64,000 nucleotides of DNA from Actinoallomurus sp963823735 (lineage in GTDB: Bacteria > Actinomycetota > Actinomycetes > Streptosporangiales > Streptosporangiaceae). The notes under the pieces were generated by a model that was given only the letters and a program-made list of their open reading frames with translations, ran no database searches and was not told the origin of the DNA. Location of the stretch: positions 1,984,001-2,048,000 of the forward strand of contig CAWGMO010000001.1 of the NCBI GenBank assembly GCA_963823735.1. The letters are read 5' to 3'. A program made the translations under genes and the position numbers. Below, piece by piece: positions 33,830 through 42,914 of the stretch (its first letter is position 1; the number at the start of each line of letters is the position of its first letter).

Positions 33830-34615
33830 GTGACGGATTTCTTCGCCGGTGTCGGCTATTTCACCCGTGGGATCGCGTGGGCGGCGCGCCGGCCGCGCCA
33901 GTGGCTGTTCGGGCTGATCCCGGCGGTGATCGTCCTGGTGGTCTACATCGCGGGCCTGACCTTCCTCGGCGTGTACGACGCGGACCTCGCGCGCACGCTC
34001 ACGCCGTTCGCCGACCACTGGTCCAGCGGCCTGCGCGACGTCACGCGGGTCCTGGTCGGGATCCTGGTGCTCGGCGCCGCCGCCATGATCGCCATCGTGA
34101 CCTTCGTGGGCGTCACGCTCGTCGTCGGAGCGCCCTTCTACGAGAGCATCGCCGGGCGGGTGGAGGAGAGCGAGGGTGGCCTGCCGCCGGAGGCCGCCGT
34201 GCCGCTGATCAAGCAGCTCGTGCACGGCATCGGCGACGCCGTGATCGTCGGGCTGATGACCACGCTGTTCGCGCTGCTGTTCTTCGCGCTCGGGTTCGTC
34301 CCCGCGGTGGGGCAGACGGTCGTCCCGGTCCTGGGCGCGTGCGTCTCGGGGTACTTCCTGACGTTCGAGATGACCTCGATGGCGTTCGAGCGGCGCGGTG
34401 TGCGGCGGAAAGAGCGGTTCGCCCTGATGAAGCGCAGTCGCGCGCTCTCTGTCGGGTTCGGGGTCACCGTCTTTGTGGTCTTCCTCATTCCGTTCGGCGC
34501 GGTTCTGGCCATGCCGGGAGCCGTCGCGGGCGGGACTCTGCTAATGCGGGAGAGGCTGGCCGGGAGGGACGTTCTCGCAGGTCAGGGCGCTGTGGCGGGT
34601 GAGGTGCGGCGGTGA
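33830..34615 (+). CDS. EI24-domain membrane protein
   Basis: 261 residues from GTG 33830 with four to six membrane helices (LFGLIPAVIVLVVYIAGLTF, VLVGILVLGAAAMIAIVTFV, MTTLFALLFFALGFVPAVGQ, FGVTVFVVFLIPFGAVLAMP). The FVGVTLVVGAPFYESIAGRVE and SGYFLTFEMTSMAFERRGV segments mark the EI24/CysZ family. Possibly transport related (CysZ is a sulfate permease), but the actinomycete branch is uncharacterised. Confidence 0.88.
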   Translation: MTDFFAGVGYFTRGIAWAARRPRQWLFGLIPAVIVLVVYIAGLTFLGVYDADLARTLTPFADHWSSGLRDVTRVLVGILVLGAAAMIAIVTFVGVTLVVGAPFYESIAGRVEESEGGLPPEAAVPLIKQLVHGIGDAVIVGLMTTLFALLFFALGFVPAVGQTVVPVLGACVSGYFLTFEMTSMAFERRGVRRKERFALMKRSRALSVGFGVTVFVVFLIPFGAVLAMPGAVAGGTLLMRERLAGRDVLAGQGAVAGEVRR

Positions 34616-34714
34616 AGAGTTAACGGTCAGGCCACATCCCGGTCAACAACACGTTGTCGGAGCGTAATTGAGGCCGTAAGCGGGAAATGTTGATCTTCAC
34701 GTAACCTGTGCGGC

Positions 34715-36298
34715 ATGTCGGATCAGGGGGACGCCGGGCAGTGGCGCCCGGCCAACAGGCAGAACGAGCACTCAGCGCCCGATGACGACGTGACGGGCCC
34801 CATTCCCGTCGTGCCGCAAGACGAGGCTGAGCAGGGCTTTCCGCCGCCGAGCGGTCTGTCCGACCCGTGGTCCTCGGCCGACGAGGAGCCGGCGGGCGGG
34901 TTCCCGAGCGTGCCCGCCGAGCCTTCCAACGGCTACTCCTCGCGGGCGCCGTTCGAACCGGCCGACCCGTCCCCGGCGAGCCCGGAGCCCGAGGCGCAGG
35001 ACGACGACGTGTGGAAGCCGAAGGACAAGCCCGCCGACGACGAGCCGGCCGAGCCCGCTCCGACGTACGGCATGGACGCCTACGACACCCGCCCGTTCGA
35101 GCAGGAGCCCGCCGAGGAGAAGTCCTCCTTCGTGTACGAGGCTCCGGCGGACGACACGCCGTCGTATGAGTTCCCGGAGGAGCCGCGGCCGGAGGAGTCG
35201 TCCTTCTACGCGCTGCCTCCGCAGGAGCGCCGCCGTTCCTCGGGCGAGGCGACCTTCGGGTACGCCGACGACGCGTACGGCGCGCCGCGCGGCCCGGACG
35301 CCATGTCCGCCGAGGCGCCGCCGGCCCCGCGCGGCCCGGAGGCGCCCGAGGACAACGACGAGGAGTTCTTCGCCCAGGACGGCCACCCGCCGATGTGGGA
35401 CAAGGTCGTCGCGCCGACGGGCCCGCCGCCGAAGCCGGGCAAGCCGAGCAGCGGCAACATCAGGCTCCCCGACTGGATGCGCGACGAGAACAACGCGCAG
35501 GGTACGGGCGGCCCGCCGCCCGGCCCGTCCGACGGCTACGACGAGGACGGCGGGTCCAGGAAGGGCCTGTACGCCGGCCTCTCCCTGCTGGTCGCGGGCC
35601 TGCTGGCGGTCGGCGCCGTCTACGTCATGCGCGGCGGCGGCGACTCCAAGGACGCCTCTCACACCGCCTCGCCCGGCAGGTCGTCCACGAAGGCACCGAA
35701 GACGCCCGCCTCGCAGCCGCCGGTGGACCTGGGGCAGCAGAAGCCGCTCGGGCGGTTCAAGGGCGTCCACACGACCACGGTGAGCCGGATCACCGACACG
35801 AAGGCGGGCCTGTCGTACCCGAGGTTCGGGCGGCCGTGGGCCCTCGCGCCGAAGACCAGCCCGATGTCGGAGCTGGGGTTCAACCTCAGCCAGTTCGCCG
35901 TCACCGAGAAGGCCGCGGGACACCCGAAGCGCTGGGCGCGGCTCATGAGCGCGCCGCTCGGCGGCGCGGAGAAGAGCGCGTGGAGCGGTCCGGGCAGCGA
36001 GCGGCAGGCCGCGACCCTGGCCGCGTCGTCGTACGAAGCGCGGATGTACGGGTTCCGGCACCGGAAGAAGCTGCTCGCCTCGCAGCCGCTGGACATCGCC
36101 GGTCACAAGGGCTGGCTGGCCGCGTACTACCTGACCTACCAGCGGCCCGGCACCAAGGCCACCGGCGACGTCGTGGCGGTGGCGGTGGTGAACACCGGCA
36201 AGGCGGAGCCCGGCGTGCTGTTCATGTCGGTTCCCAACACCGACCGGAAGCTCTGGCCGGACGTGAACTACGTGGTGCGTCAACTCAGGGTCATGTGA
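34715..36298 (+). CDS. Single-pass membrane protein with long acidic/Pro-rich cytoplasmic arm
   Basis: 527 residues. About the first 280 are disordered, rich in Pro, Asp and Glu (PAEPSNGYSSRAPFEPADPS). One membrane helix follows (GLYAGLSLLVAGLLAVGAVYVM) near residue 290, then an extracellular domain from about 340 (PLGRFKGVHTTTVSRITDTK, LSYPRFGRPWAL, SSYEARMYGFRHRKKLLASQ, GHKGWLAAYYLTYQ). I do not know a name for the outer domain, but similar architectures recur in actinomycetes, often beside envelope genes. Start ATG 34715. Confidence 0.75.
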   Translation: MSDQGDAGQWRPANRQNEHSAPDDDVTGPIPVVPQDEAEQGFPPPSGLSDPWSSADEEPAGGFPSVPAEPSNGYSSRAPFEPADPSPASPEPEAQDDDVWKPKDKPADDEPAEPAPTYGMDAYDTRPFEQEPAEEKSSFVYEAPADDTPSYEFPEEPRPEESSFYALPPQERRRSSGEATFGYADDAYGAPRGPDAMSAEAPPAPRGPEAPEDNDEEFFAQDGHPPMWDKVVAPTGPPPKPGKPSSGNIRLPDWMRDENNAQGTGGPPPGPSDGYDEDGGSRKGLYAGLSLLVAGLLAVGAVYVMRGGGDSKDASHTASPGRSSTKAPKTPASQPPVDLGQQKPLGRFKGVHTTTVSRITDTKAGLSYPRFGRPWALAPKTSPMSELGFNLSQFAVTEKAAGHPKRWARLMSAPLGGAEKSAWSGPGSERQAATLAASSYEARMYGFRHRKKLLASQPLDIAGHKGWLAAYYLTYQRPGTKATGDVVAVAVVNTGKAEPGVLFMSVPNTDRKLWPDVNYVVRQLRVM

Positions 36299-36299
36299 A

Positions 36300-36316
36300 C
36301 CGAATCGCATTCCAAT
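36300..36316 (+). promoter_or_regulatory. Motif shared with the second acyl-CoA dehydrogenase gene
   Basis: CCGAATCGCATTCCAAT at 36300-36316 aligns with CCGAATCCCGTTCGATT at 51070-51086; 13 of 17 positions agree. Both lie within 80 bases of the start of a paralogous acyl-CoA dehydrogenase gene. Contains the inverted half-sites GAAT...ATTC. Confidence 0.4.
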
Positions 36317-36375
36317 TCGCGCCGGACGGCCTCTAAGGTAGGCCGCAAGAGGGATGTCGCGAATGGGGTGCTGAG

Positions 36376-38574
36376 ATGGGCATTGGGCTGACCGAGGAGC
36401 ACGACGCACTGGCCGACGCGGTCCGTGGGTGGGCGGAGCGGAACGCGCCCGTCGGTGTCGTACGCGCGACGCTCGACGCCGACGAGGAGAGACGCCCCGA
36501 CTTCTGGGCCGGCCTCGCCGAGCAGGGCCTGCTCGGCCTGCACGTGCCGGAGGAGTTCGGCGGGCAGGGCGCGGGCCTTCTTGAGCTCGCGGTCGCCCTG
36601 GAGACCCTCGGGCGCGCCGCCGTGCCGGGCCCGTTCCTGCCGAGCGTGCTCGCGAGCGCCGCGCTGCTGCGCGCCGACGAGTCCGCCAAGGCGCGCGCCG
36701 AGCTGCTGCCCGGCCTCGCCGACGGCACCAGGATCGGCGCGCTGTCCCTCGCGTCCGGCCTGACCGGACGGCACACCGGCGAGGGCCTGACGATCAGCGG
36801 CACGGCCGAGCCGGTGCTGGGCGCCGGGCTCGCCGACGTGATCGTCATGCCGGTGACCAGCGAGAACGGCGAGACCTGGGTGGCCGTCGACGCGGACCTG
36901 CTGACGATCACCACGCTGAAGAGCCTCGACCGCACCCGCCGGGTGGCACGCGTGGAGGCGGACGACGCGGTCGTCCCCGCCGACCGGATCCTGCCCGGCC
37001 TGCAGGGTCAGGAGGTCCTCGACCTCGCTGCCCTGCTGTTCGGCGCCGAGGCGGCCGGCATCGCGGCCTGGTGCGTCGACACGGCGTCGGGCTACGCGAA
37101 GGTCCGCGAGCAGTTCGGCCGCCCGATCGGCCAGTTCCAGGGCGTCAAGCACAAGTGCGCCCGGATGCTCATCGACCTGGAGAAGGCCCGCGCCACCGTG
37201 TGGGACGCCGCGCGCGCCTCCGACGACCCGGCCGAGGAGTCCGGCTTCGCCGCCGGCGTCGCGGCCGTGGTCGCCCCGGACGCCGCGCTGCGGTGCGCGC
37301 GCGACTGCATCCAGGTGCTCGGCGGCATCGGCTTCACCTGGGAGCACGAGTCCGGGATCTACCTGCGCCGCGCCTCGACCCTGCGGGTGCTCCTCGGCCC
37401 GGCCAAGGACTGGGCCGCTACGGTCGCGCTGCTCGCGCTCGACGGCGTACGCCGCGCGGTCGAGGTGGAGCTGGACGACGACACCGAGCCCCTGCGGAAC
37501 CGGATCCGCGCCGAGGTCGAACAGCTCGCCGCGATCAAGGAGGACAAGGCGCGCAACGCCACCATGGGCGACGGCGGCTGGGTCTTCCCGCACCTGCCCA
37601 CGCCGTGGGGCAAGGCCGCCTCGCCGATGGAGCAGGTGCTCATCCACCAGGAGCTGCGCGCGGCGAAGGTGAAGGGCCCCTCGCTCGGCATCGGCGCGTG
37701 GGTGGTCCCGTCCCTGGTCAGCTACGGCACCCCGGAGCAGCAGGAACGCTTCCTCGCGCCGACCCTGCGCGGCGAGATGGTCTGGTGCCAGCTTTTCAGC
37801 GAGCCGGGCGCCGGCTCGGACCTGGCGTCGCTGCAGATGAAGGCCGAGCGCGTCGAAGGCGGCTGGAGCCTCACCGGCCAGAAGATCTGGACCTCGATCG
37901 CGCAGCACGCCGAGTGGGGCATCTGCATCGCGCGTACCTCCACCGAGGCCAAGAAGCACGACGGCATCACGTACTTCCTCGTCGACATGAAGGCGCAGGG
38001 CGTCGACGTACGCCCGCTGCGCGAGCTGACCGGCGAGGCCATGTTCAACGAGGTGTTCCTCGACTCGGTGTTCGTACCGGACGACCGTGTCGTGGGCGAG
38101 GTCGGCCAGGGCTGGAAGGTCGCACGGAACACCCTCAGCAACGAGCGCGTGCAGCTGTCCAGCGGTTCCGGGCTCGGCGCGGGCACCAGGGAGCTGCTGA
38201 ACTTCTTCAAGGGCAAGACCCTCGACCCGGTGCGCCGCGGCGAGCTCGGCGCGTACCTGTGCGAGGGCCAGGCCATCGACCTGCTCGGCCTGCGGCTCAC
38301 GCTGAAGCAGATCTCCGGGCACGAGCCCGGCGCCGAGGCGAGCGTGCGCAAGCTGCTCGGCGTGCAGTACAACCAGCAGGTCGCCGACTTCCTGTGGGAG
38401 TCGCAGGAGGCCGCCGGTGCCATCGAGGACCTGAGCGGACCCACCGGCATCTGGGCGCGCTACATGCTGTTCAGCCGGTCGATGACGATCTACGGCGGCA
38501 CCACGGAGGTGCAGCTCAACGTCATCGCCGAGCGGATGCTCGGCCTGCCGCGCGACCCGGAGCCCGGCAAGTAG
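36376..38574 (+). CDS. Fused two-module acyl-CoA dehydrogenase
   Basis: 732 residues, about twice the normal length: two acyl-CoA dehydrogenase modules in tandem. Module 1 (about 1-370) shows the N-terminal helices (GLHVPEEFGGQGAGLLELAV) and C-terminal helices (VREQFGRPIGQFQGVKHKCA, CIQVLGGIGFTWEHESGIYL). Module 2 (about 390-730) has WCQLFSEPGAGSDLASLQMK, GQKIWTSIAQHAEWGICIAR and the FAD-binding end SRSMTIYGGTTEVQLNVIAE. FAD-dependent alpha,beta-dehydrogenation of an acyl- or steroid-side-chain CoA. A paralogue of equal layout lies at 51129-53282. Confidence 0.94.
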   Translation: MGIGLTEEHDALADAVRGWAERNAPVGVVRATLDADEERRPDFWAGLAEQGLLGLHVPEEFGGQGAGLLELAVALETLGRAAVPGPFLPSVLASAALLRADESAKARAELLPGLADGTRIGALSLASGLTGRHTGEGLTISGTAEPVLGAGLADVIVMPVTSENGETWVAVDADLLTITTLKSLDRTRRVARVEADDAVVPADRILPGLQGQEVLDLAALLFGAEAAGIAAWCVDTASGYAKVREQFGRPIGQFQGVKHKCARMLIDLEKARATVWDAARASDDPAEESGFAAGVAAVVAPDAALRCARDCIQVLGGIGFTWEHESGIYLRRASTLRVLLGPAKDWAATVALLALDGVRRAVEVELDDDTEPLRNRIRAEVEQLAAIKEDKARNATMGDGGWVFPHLPTPWGKAASPMEQVLIHQELRAAKVKGPSLGIGAWVVPSLVSYGTPEQQERFLAPTLRGEMVWCQLFSEPGAGSDLASLQMKAERVEGGWSLTGQKIWTSIAQHAEWGICIARTSTEAKKHDGITYFLVDMKAQGVDVRPLRELTGEAMFNEVFLDSVFVPDDRVVGEVGQGWKVARNTLSNERVQLSSGSGLGAGTRELLNFFKGKTLDPVRRGELGAYLCEGQAIDLLGLRLTLKQISGHEPGAEASVRKLLGVQYNQQVADFLWESQEAAGAIEDLSGPTGIWARYMLFSRSMTIYGGTTEVQLNVIAERMLGLPRDPEPGK

Positions 38575-38577
38575 CGC

Positions 38578-39519
38578 TCAGCGCCCCGCCCGTACGTCGA
38601 CCGCCGGGCGGGGCACGGTCGCGGGCCGCGCGGGCGCACGCCGCTTGCGGGGCAGCCAGAACAGGGCGGCGGTGATCGCGGCGAGCCCCGCGAGCCGCAG
38701 CCCCAGGCGCCCGGCGTCGGCGGGGAGGCGCTCGCCGAAGACCACCGTGCCCGCCACCACCGTGTACAGGGTCGAGATGACGCTCGACACCGGCGCGACG
38801 ATCGAGGCGCGCCCGCGCTGGAGGGCCGTCTGGAAGACCACGAAGCCCGACACCGTGACCGGGGCCAGCAGGTACAGGTACGGCGACACGAGCGCCGAGC
38901 GCGCGATCGCCGACGGGCCGTGGAAGTCGATCGACGCCGACAGGCCCTTGGTGATCATGCCGGTGACGCCGTAGACGATGCCCGCCGCCAGGCCGTACGG
39001 GACGTCGCCGGCCGGGCGCCGGTGACGGCCGCGCCGCCCGTGGCCCGACCGTGCCGCCGCCGCGAAGACGGCCAGGCCGAACAGCGTCGAGGGCAGGGCC
39101 ACGGTCAGCACGCGCAGCACGTGCCCGCCGTCGCCCGCGGCGTCGGTGCGCGCGTCCAGCGACGCCACCACGAAGACCACGCCCGCCGTGATGCCGGCCA
39201 GGCCGATCCACTCGTGCGAGGTGAGCCGTTCGCCGAGCACGGTCATGGTCAGCAGCAGCAGGAACGCGATGCCGGAGGAGAACACCGGCTGCGCGACGGT
39301 CAGCGGGATGCGCGTCAGCGCGACGAGCTGGCTGGACAGCCCGATCAGCATCATCGCGAACCCCGCCATCCAGCCCGGGTTGGTCAGCAGGACGCGTGCC
39401 AGGCTCACCGGCGCGCGGATGTTCAGCGGGGGCATCGTCGCCAGCGCGCGCTTCTCCACGACGAACGCCGAGTTGTAGAGAAGGGTCGTCACCAGGGCGA
39501 GGACGACGCCGAGGATCAC
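38578..39519 (-). CDS. DMT (EamA-like) family transporter
   Basis: 313 residues from GTG 39519, nine or ten membrane helices (LALVTTLLYNSAFVVEKRAL, AQPVFSSGIAFLLLLTMTVL, GIVYGVTGMITKGLSASI, IVAPVSSVISTLYTVVAGTV), ending in a basic tail. Drug/metabolite-type permease with unknown substrate. Start overlaps the stop of the upstream acyltransferase gene (GTGA), the last gene of the leftward glycan operon, so it may move a precursor or lipid of the same pathway. Confidence 0.85.
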   Translation of the reverse strand: MILGVVLALVTTLLYNSAFVVEKRALATMPPLNIRAPVSLARVLLTNPGWMAGFAMMLIGLSSQLVALTRIPLTVAQPVFSSGIAFLLLLTMTVLGERLTSHEWIGLAGITAGVVFVVASLDARTDAAGDGGHVLRVLTVALPSTLFGLAVFAAAARSGHGRRGRHRRPAGDVPYGLAAGIVYGVTGMITKGLSASIDFHGPSAIARSALVSPYLYLLAPVTVSGFVVFQTALQRGRASIVAPVSSVISTLYTVVAGTVVFGERLPADAGRLGLRLAGLAAITAALFWLPRKRRAPARPATVPRPAVDVRAGR

Positions 39520-40787
39520 CGGGCGATCCGGAGGTCGCCGGCCGGGACGATCGAGCCGTACGCCGCGAGGAAGGTGTCGGTGAACGCCTCGGCGGCGTCG
39601 TCGTCGAACAGCGCGCGCCGGTAGCGGAACGTCAGGTGCAGGCGCCCGCCGACCGTCACGATCGTGAGCGACAGGCCGCGCGGCATCGGCGCCGGGCCCG
39701 AAACCCAGATCCCGTGCGCCTCCCCGGCGTCGCCGAAGTTCAGCGGGTCGCGGAAGTGACCCCAGTTGGACAGCTTCGCGGTGTCGGTGAACGGCGTGAG
39801 GACCCGGCACATCGGCCCGGCCATCCGCCGTTTGACGCCGACGGGCAGCCACCCGGGCGCCATCACCGGCCCCATCAGGCCGATCGCGGAGCCCGGATTG
39901 CTCTTGGCGGCATGCGTGCGCTCGGCCACCAGCGCGACCAGCCGCGCGGGGTCGGCGCGGTCGTCCGCGTCCATCGCGACGGTGGCGAGCCGCGACAGGT
40001 TGCCCAGGCCGTCCGCGTCGCCGGCGCGCGCGTTGATCGGCATGGTGACCCGCACGGTGTCGGCCGGGCGGCCGCAGGAGGCGTTCCAGCGCGCGACCGT
40101 CAGCCCGAACGCCGCGATGAGCAGGTCGTTCACGGTGGCGTTCGGGTCCAGGGCGGCGCGCTGTTCGCGGCTCGGCCGCTCGACCCTGACCAGCCGCAGC
40201 CCGTACCCGGGCCCCGGCGTCGCGGTCCGCGGCGCGATCCGCGCGGGCCGTACGGGGAGATGGCTCTTCTTCGGCGGCGGTGCCGGTGGCGGCTCGGCCG
40301 CCGGAGCGGGCGGTACGGGGCCGGTCGCCTCGGGCTCGCCGGAGCAGCCGCGTGCGACCGCCTCGATCAGGCGGATGCACGAGACGCCGTCGAGCGCGGC
40401 GTGGTTCGCCGACAGCAGCAGCACGTCGCCGTCCGGACCCGACGCGACGCGGAACCGCAGCGGCGGCGACGTCTCCAGCGGCGGCGCCTCGGCCAGGAAG
40501 CTCTCGCGGTCGCGCGCCAGCTCGGCCTCGGTCGACCAGCGCGACGCGCTGAGCGGGTCGGTGTCCGGGACGTCCGGGACCTCCCACCGGTACCGCCGGT
40601 CGCCGGCCCGCGACGGCGCCCGGCGTACGCGGGCGCGGGGGTGCGCGGCCAGCGCGGCGCCGATCGCCGAGCGCAGCAGGGCGTGGTCGAGCCGCCCCGG
40701 GAGGTGCGCTTCGAGGTGGATGCCGTTCGGCTCGCCGGGACGGTCGAAATAGCAGCCGATCTCGTCGACCGCGCTGAGTTCGATCAC
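39516..40787 (-). CDS. WS/DGAT-like (condensation-fold) acyltransferase
   Basis: 423 residues from GTG 40787. Condensation/WS-DGAT fold: the active-site segment LLLSANHAALDGVSCIRLIE keeps the second His and the Asp of HHxxxDG, with Asn in place of the first His. TVNDLLIAAFGLTVARWN and VRVTMPINARAGDADGLGN are the family's second and third blocks. A Pro-rich linker lies near residue 175. Likely transfers an acyl group to a hydroxyl, as in mycobacterial Pap-type proteins. In a four-gene leftward operon with tight overlaps: GT4, methyltransferase, this, transporter. Confidence 0.82.
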   Translation of the reverse strand: MIELSAVDEIGCYFDRPGEPNGIHLEAHLPGRLDHALLRSAIGAALAAHPRARVRRAPSRAGDRRYRWEVPDVPDTDPLSASRWSTEAELARDRESFLAEAPPLETSPPLRFRVASGPDGDVLLLSANHAALDGVSCIRLIEAVARGCSGEPEATGPVPPAPAAEPPPAPPPKKSHLPVRPARIAPRTATPGPGYGLRLVRVERPSREQRAALDPNATVNDLLIAAFGLTVARWNASCGRPADTVRVTMPINARAGDADGLGNLSRLATVAMDADDRADPARLVALVAERTHAAKSNPGSAIGLMGPVMAPGWLPVGVKRRMAGPMCRVLTPFTDTAKLSNWGHFRDPLNFGDAGEAHGIWVSGPAPMPRGLSLTIVTVGGRLHLTFRYRRALFDDDAAEAFTDTFLAAYGSIVPAGDLRIAR

Positions 40788-41509
40788 GTCCGCCGCGCCT
40801 CCACGAGCAGGATGCTGGCGGCGGCGGGCCAGTGGCACATCAGCCGGTCCAGCGGGCGCATCGGGCGTGGCACGTCGTGGTACGGCGCGCCCGCGACGCG
40901 CTCGCAGCTGAACCCGCGATCGGTCAGGAACTCCGTGAGCGCGCGCTTGGTGAACATGTGCAGGTGCCCGACGACCTGCGTGCCCGGCCGCCCGTAGATG
41001 CCCCGCAGGCTGACCTCGGAGAAGATCGGCTGTACGCCGAGGGCGAGCAGGCCGCGGTTGAACCAGGCGGCGAGGTTCGGCGTGGACAGCAGCAGCGTGC
41101 CACCGGGACGCAGCACCCGGTGGATCTCATCGATCGCCGAGTCGGTGTCCACGATGTGCTCGATGACCTCGCTGAGGATCACCAGGTCGGCGCCGCCGTC
41201 CGCGATCGGCAGGCCGGGCGCGTCGAGGCCGCCGCGTACGACGGTCAGGCCGAGGCCCTTCGCGTGGCGCAGCGCCATCATCGACCAGTCGACGCCGACG
41301 ACCGTGTGCTCGCCGCGCGGCAGCAGCGCGGTGGCCTCGCCGTCGCCGCAGCCGATGTCGAGGATCACCTGCGAGCCCTGGGAGCGGGCGAGCACGTCCT
41401 CGACCATGCGCAGCTGGCGCTGCGCGCGGCCCGGGCCGGAGGCGACCGGCACCGCGGGGTTCTCGTAGAAGTCGCGCAGGGGCTCGGGCGCGGTCTCGGT
41501 GGTGGTCAC
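40784..41509 (-). CDS. Class I SAM-dependent methyltransferase
   Basis: 241 residues from GTG 41509. Motif I VILDIGCGDGEATALL, then TVVGVDWSMMALRHAKG, ADLVILSEVIEHIVDTDSAI and RVLRPGGTLLLSTPNLAAWF. The LSEVIEHI / STPN pattern belongs to the Methyltransf_11/23 sugar- and lipid-modifying group. Sits between a glycosyltransferase and an acyltransferase with four-base overlaps on both sides, so it probably methylates the same glycan or lipid carrier. Confidence 0.9.
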   Translation of the reverse strand: MTTTETAPEPLRDFYENPAVPVASGPGRAQRQLRMVEDVLARSQGSQVILDIGCGDGEATALLPRGEHTVVGVDWSMMALRHAKGLGLTVVRGGLDAPGLPIADGGADLVILSEVIEHIVDTDSAIDEIHRVLRPGGTLLLSTPNLAAWFNRGLLALGVQPIFSEVSLRGIYGRPGTQVVGHLHMFTKRALTEFLTDRGFSCERVAGAPYHDVPRPMRPLDRLMCHWPAAASILLVEARRT

Positions 41510-42702
41510 CGCGTGCTCCCTTCGGCGGTACGTGCGAGGGCCTCGTCGATCGTGGTCAGGAAGGACCGGACCGATCCCTCCCAGCGGAGCCGCGTGGCGC
41601 GCTGCCGCGCTGCCTCGCCCATCGCGGTGCGCCGGCTCTCGTCGAGGGCCAGTGACGCCCACGCGGAGGCGAACCCGCTCTCGGTGCCGGTCAGCAGCCC
41701 GGTCTCGCGGTTCACGACGGAGTCGCGCAGGCCGGGGACGTCGAACCCGATGGTCGGGGTGCCGCGGATCGCCGCCTCGGCGACGACGATGCCCCAGCCC
41801 TCGATCAGCGCCGGGTGCAGCAGCAGCCACGAGGAGAACATCAGCCGGTTCTTCTCCTCCTCGGTGACCCGCCCGGTGAAGGTCACGCCGTCACCGGCCA
41901 TCGCTTCGAGGCGCGCGCGCTCCGGGCCGTCGCCCGCGATGATGAGCCGGCCGCCGGTGACCGGGCGTACGCGCTCCCACAGCCGCAGGAGCATGTCGAT
42001 GCGCTTGTAGTCGGCGAGCCGTCCGAACGCCAGGAACTGCGGCTCGGCCGAGCGCGGTTCCGGCGCGCCGGGCGGCTCGACGCCGTTGTAGAGCATCCGG
42101 ATGCGGTCGCGGTCCACGCCGATCTGGGTCAGCCCGTCGGCGGTCGAGCCCGACACGGCGATCACCAGGTTGCGGCGGTGCGCCCACGGCATGACGCGGC
42201 GTTCGAGGAACCGGCCGACCGTGGAGACCGGCGGCGGGAAGCGGATCGACCACAGCTCGGTGTGCACGTGGTTGATCAGGCAGATGGTCGGTTTGCGCGC
42301 CCACAGCGGGGTCAGGAACGGCAGGCCGTTGCACACCTCGACGACGAGGTCGCAGTCGGCGATCCGCCGGGCGAACGTCCACGGCGCGCGCAGGAACTGG
42401 GTGTAGTTGCCGCCGCTGCGCACCACCTCGTAACCGCGCGGGGCCGACGGGCCTCCGCACAGCAGCGTCACCCGATCGCCGCGGGCGACCAGGCCGGAGG
42501 CGAGCTGGTCGACCAGCAGCTCCGAGCCGCCGGCGGCCGGGTTGGCCATGTCGCGGCCCGCGACGATCACGACGTGGCGTGACGAACCGGGTGGGCCGTC
42601 CGCCACCAGGTCCTCGACGGCTTCGACGACTTCAACGGCCTCTTCGACGTCCTCGACGGCCGTCGTGTACCGGGACAGCGGAAAATCCGGATCGGGTTCC
42701 AT
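41506..42702 (-). CDS. Glycosyltransferase family 4
   Basis: 398 residues. GT-B fold: N-terminal VVIVAGRDMANPAAGGSELL and acceptor part CNGLPFLTPLWARKPTICLI. The nucleotide-sugar half has FLAFGRLADYKRIDMLLRLW, LIIAGDGPERARLEA and HPALIEGWGIVVAEAAIRG with the donor-binding Glu. A 35-residue acidic repeat-like N-terminal stretch (VEDVEEAVEVVEAVEDLV) is unusual. A related GT4 is at 55880. First gene of the leftward operon; its promoter region carries two TTGAC-N5-GTCAA-type sites. Confidence 0.93.
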   Translation of the reverse strand: MEPDPDFPLSRYTTAVEDVEEAVEVVEAVEDLVADGPPGSSRHVVIVAGRDMANPAAGGSELLVDQLASGLVARGDRVTLLCGGPSAPRGYEVVRSGGNYTQFLRAPWTFARRIADCDLVVEVCNGLPFLTPLWARKPTICLINHVHTELWSIRFPPPVSTVGRFLERRVMPWAHRRNLVIAVSGSTADGLTQIGVDRDRIRMLYNGVEPPGAPEPRSAEPQFLAFGRLADYKRIDMLLRLWERVRPVTGGRLIIAGDGPERARLEAMAGDGVTFTGRVTEEEKNRLMFSSWLLLHPALIEGWGIVVAEAAIRGTPTIGFDVPGLRDSVVNRETGLLTGTESGFASAWASLALDESRRTAMGEAARQRATRLRWEGSVRSFLTTIDEALARTAEGSTR

Positions 42703-42788
42703 GGAGCCAACCTCCGCGGGCTCACGACGAGCCTGTCGGGATCTGTTCGGCGTACGGGGATCTTCGCGGCGTCATTCTCCGAGCGTTA

Positions 42789-42803
42789 TTGATGAACTGT
42801 CAA
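42789..42803. promoter_or_regulatory. Operator-like palindrome, copy 1 (one mismatch)
   Basis: TTGATGAACTGTCAA; centre 32 bases from the next copy, i.e. on the same helix face. Lies in the 212-base divergent promoter between GT4 and the methyltransferase-AftD operon. Confidence 0.6.
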
Positions 42804-42820
42804 TACCGTCCACTCTGTTA

Positions 42821-42835
42821 TTGACGATCAGTCAA
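42821..42835. promoter_or_regulatory. Operator-like palindrome, copy 2
   Basis: TTGACGATCAGTCAA, perfect 5-base arms with a 5-base centre. The same arms recur at 48941-48955 and 50209-50223 beside two TetR genes. Confidence 0.7.
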
Positions 42836-42914
42836 GAGTGTTCTAGCTTTCCAAGTCACCACAGGCCTGACAACCAGTGCCCCCGCCCGGCCCGCTCCCA
42901 CCAGGAGAGACCGA

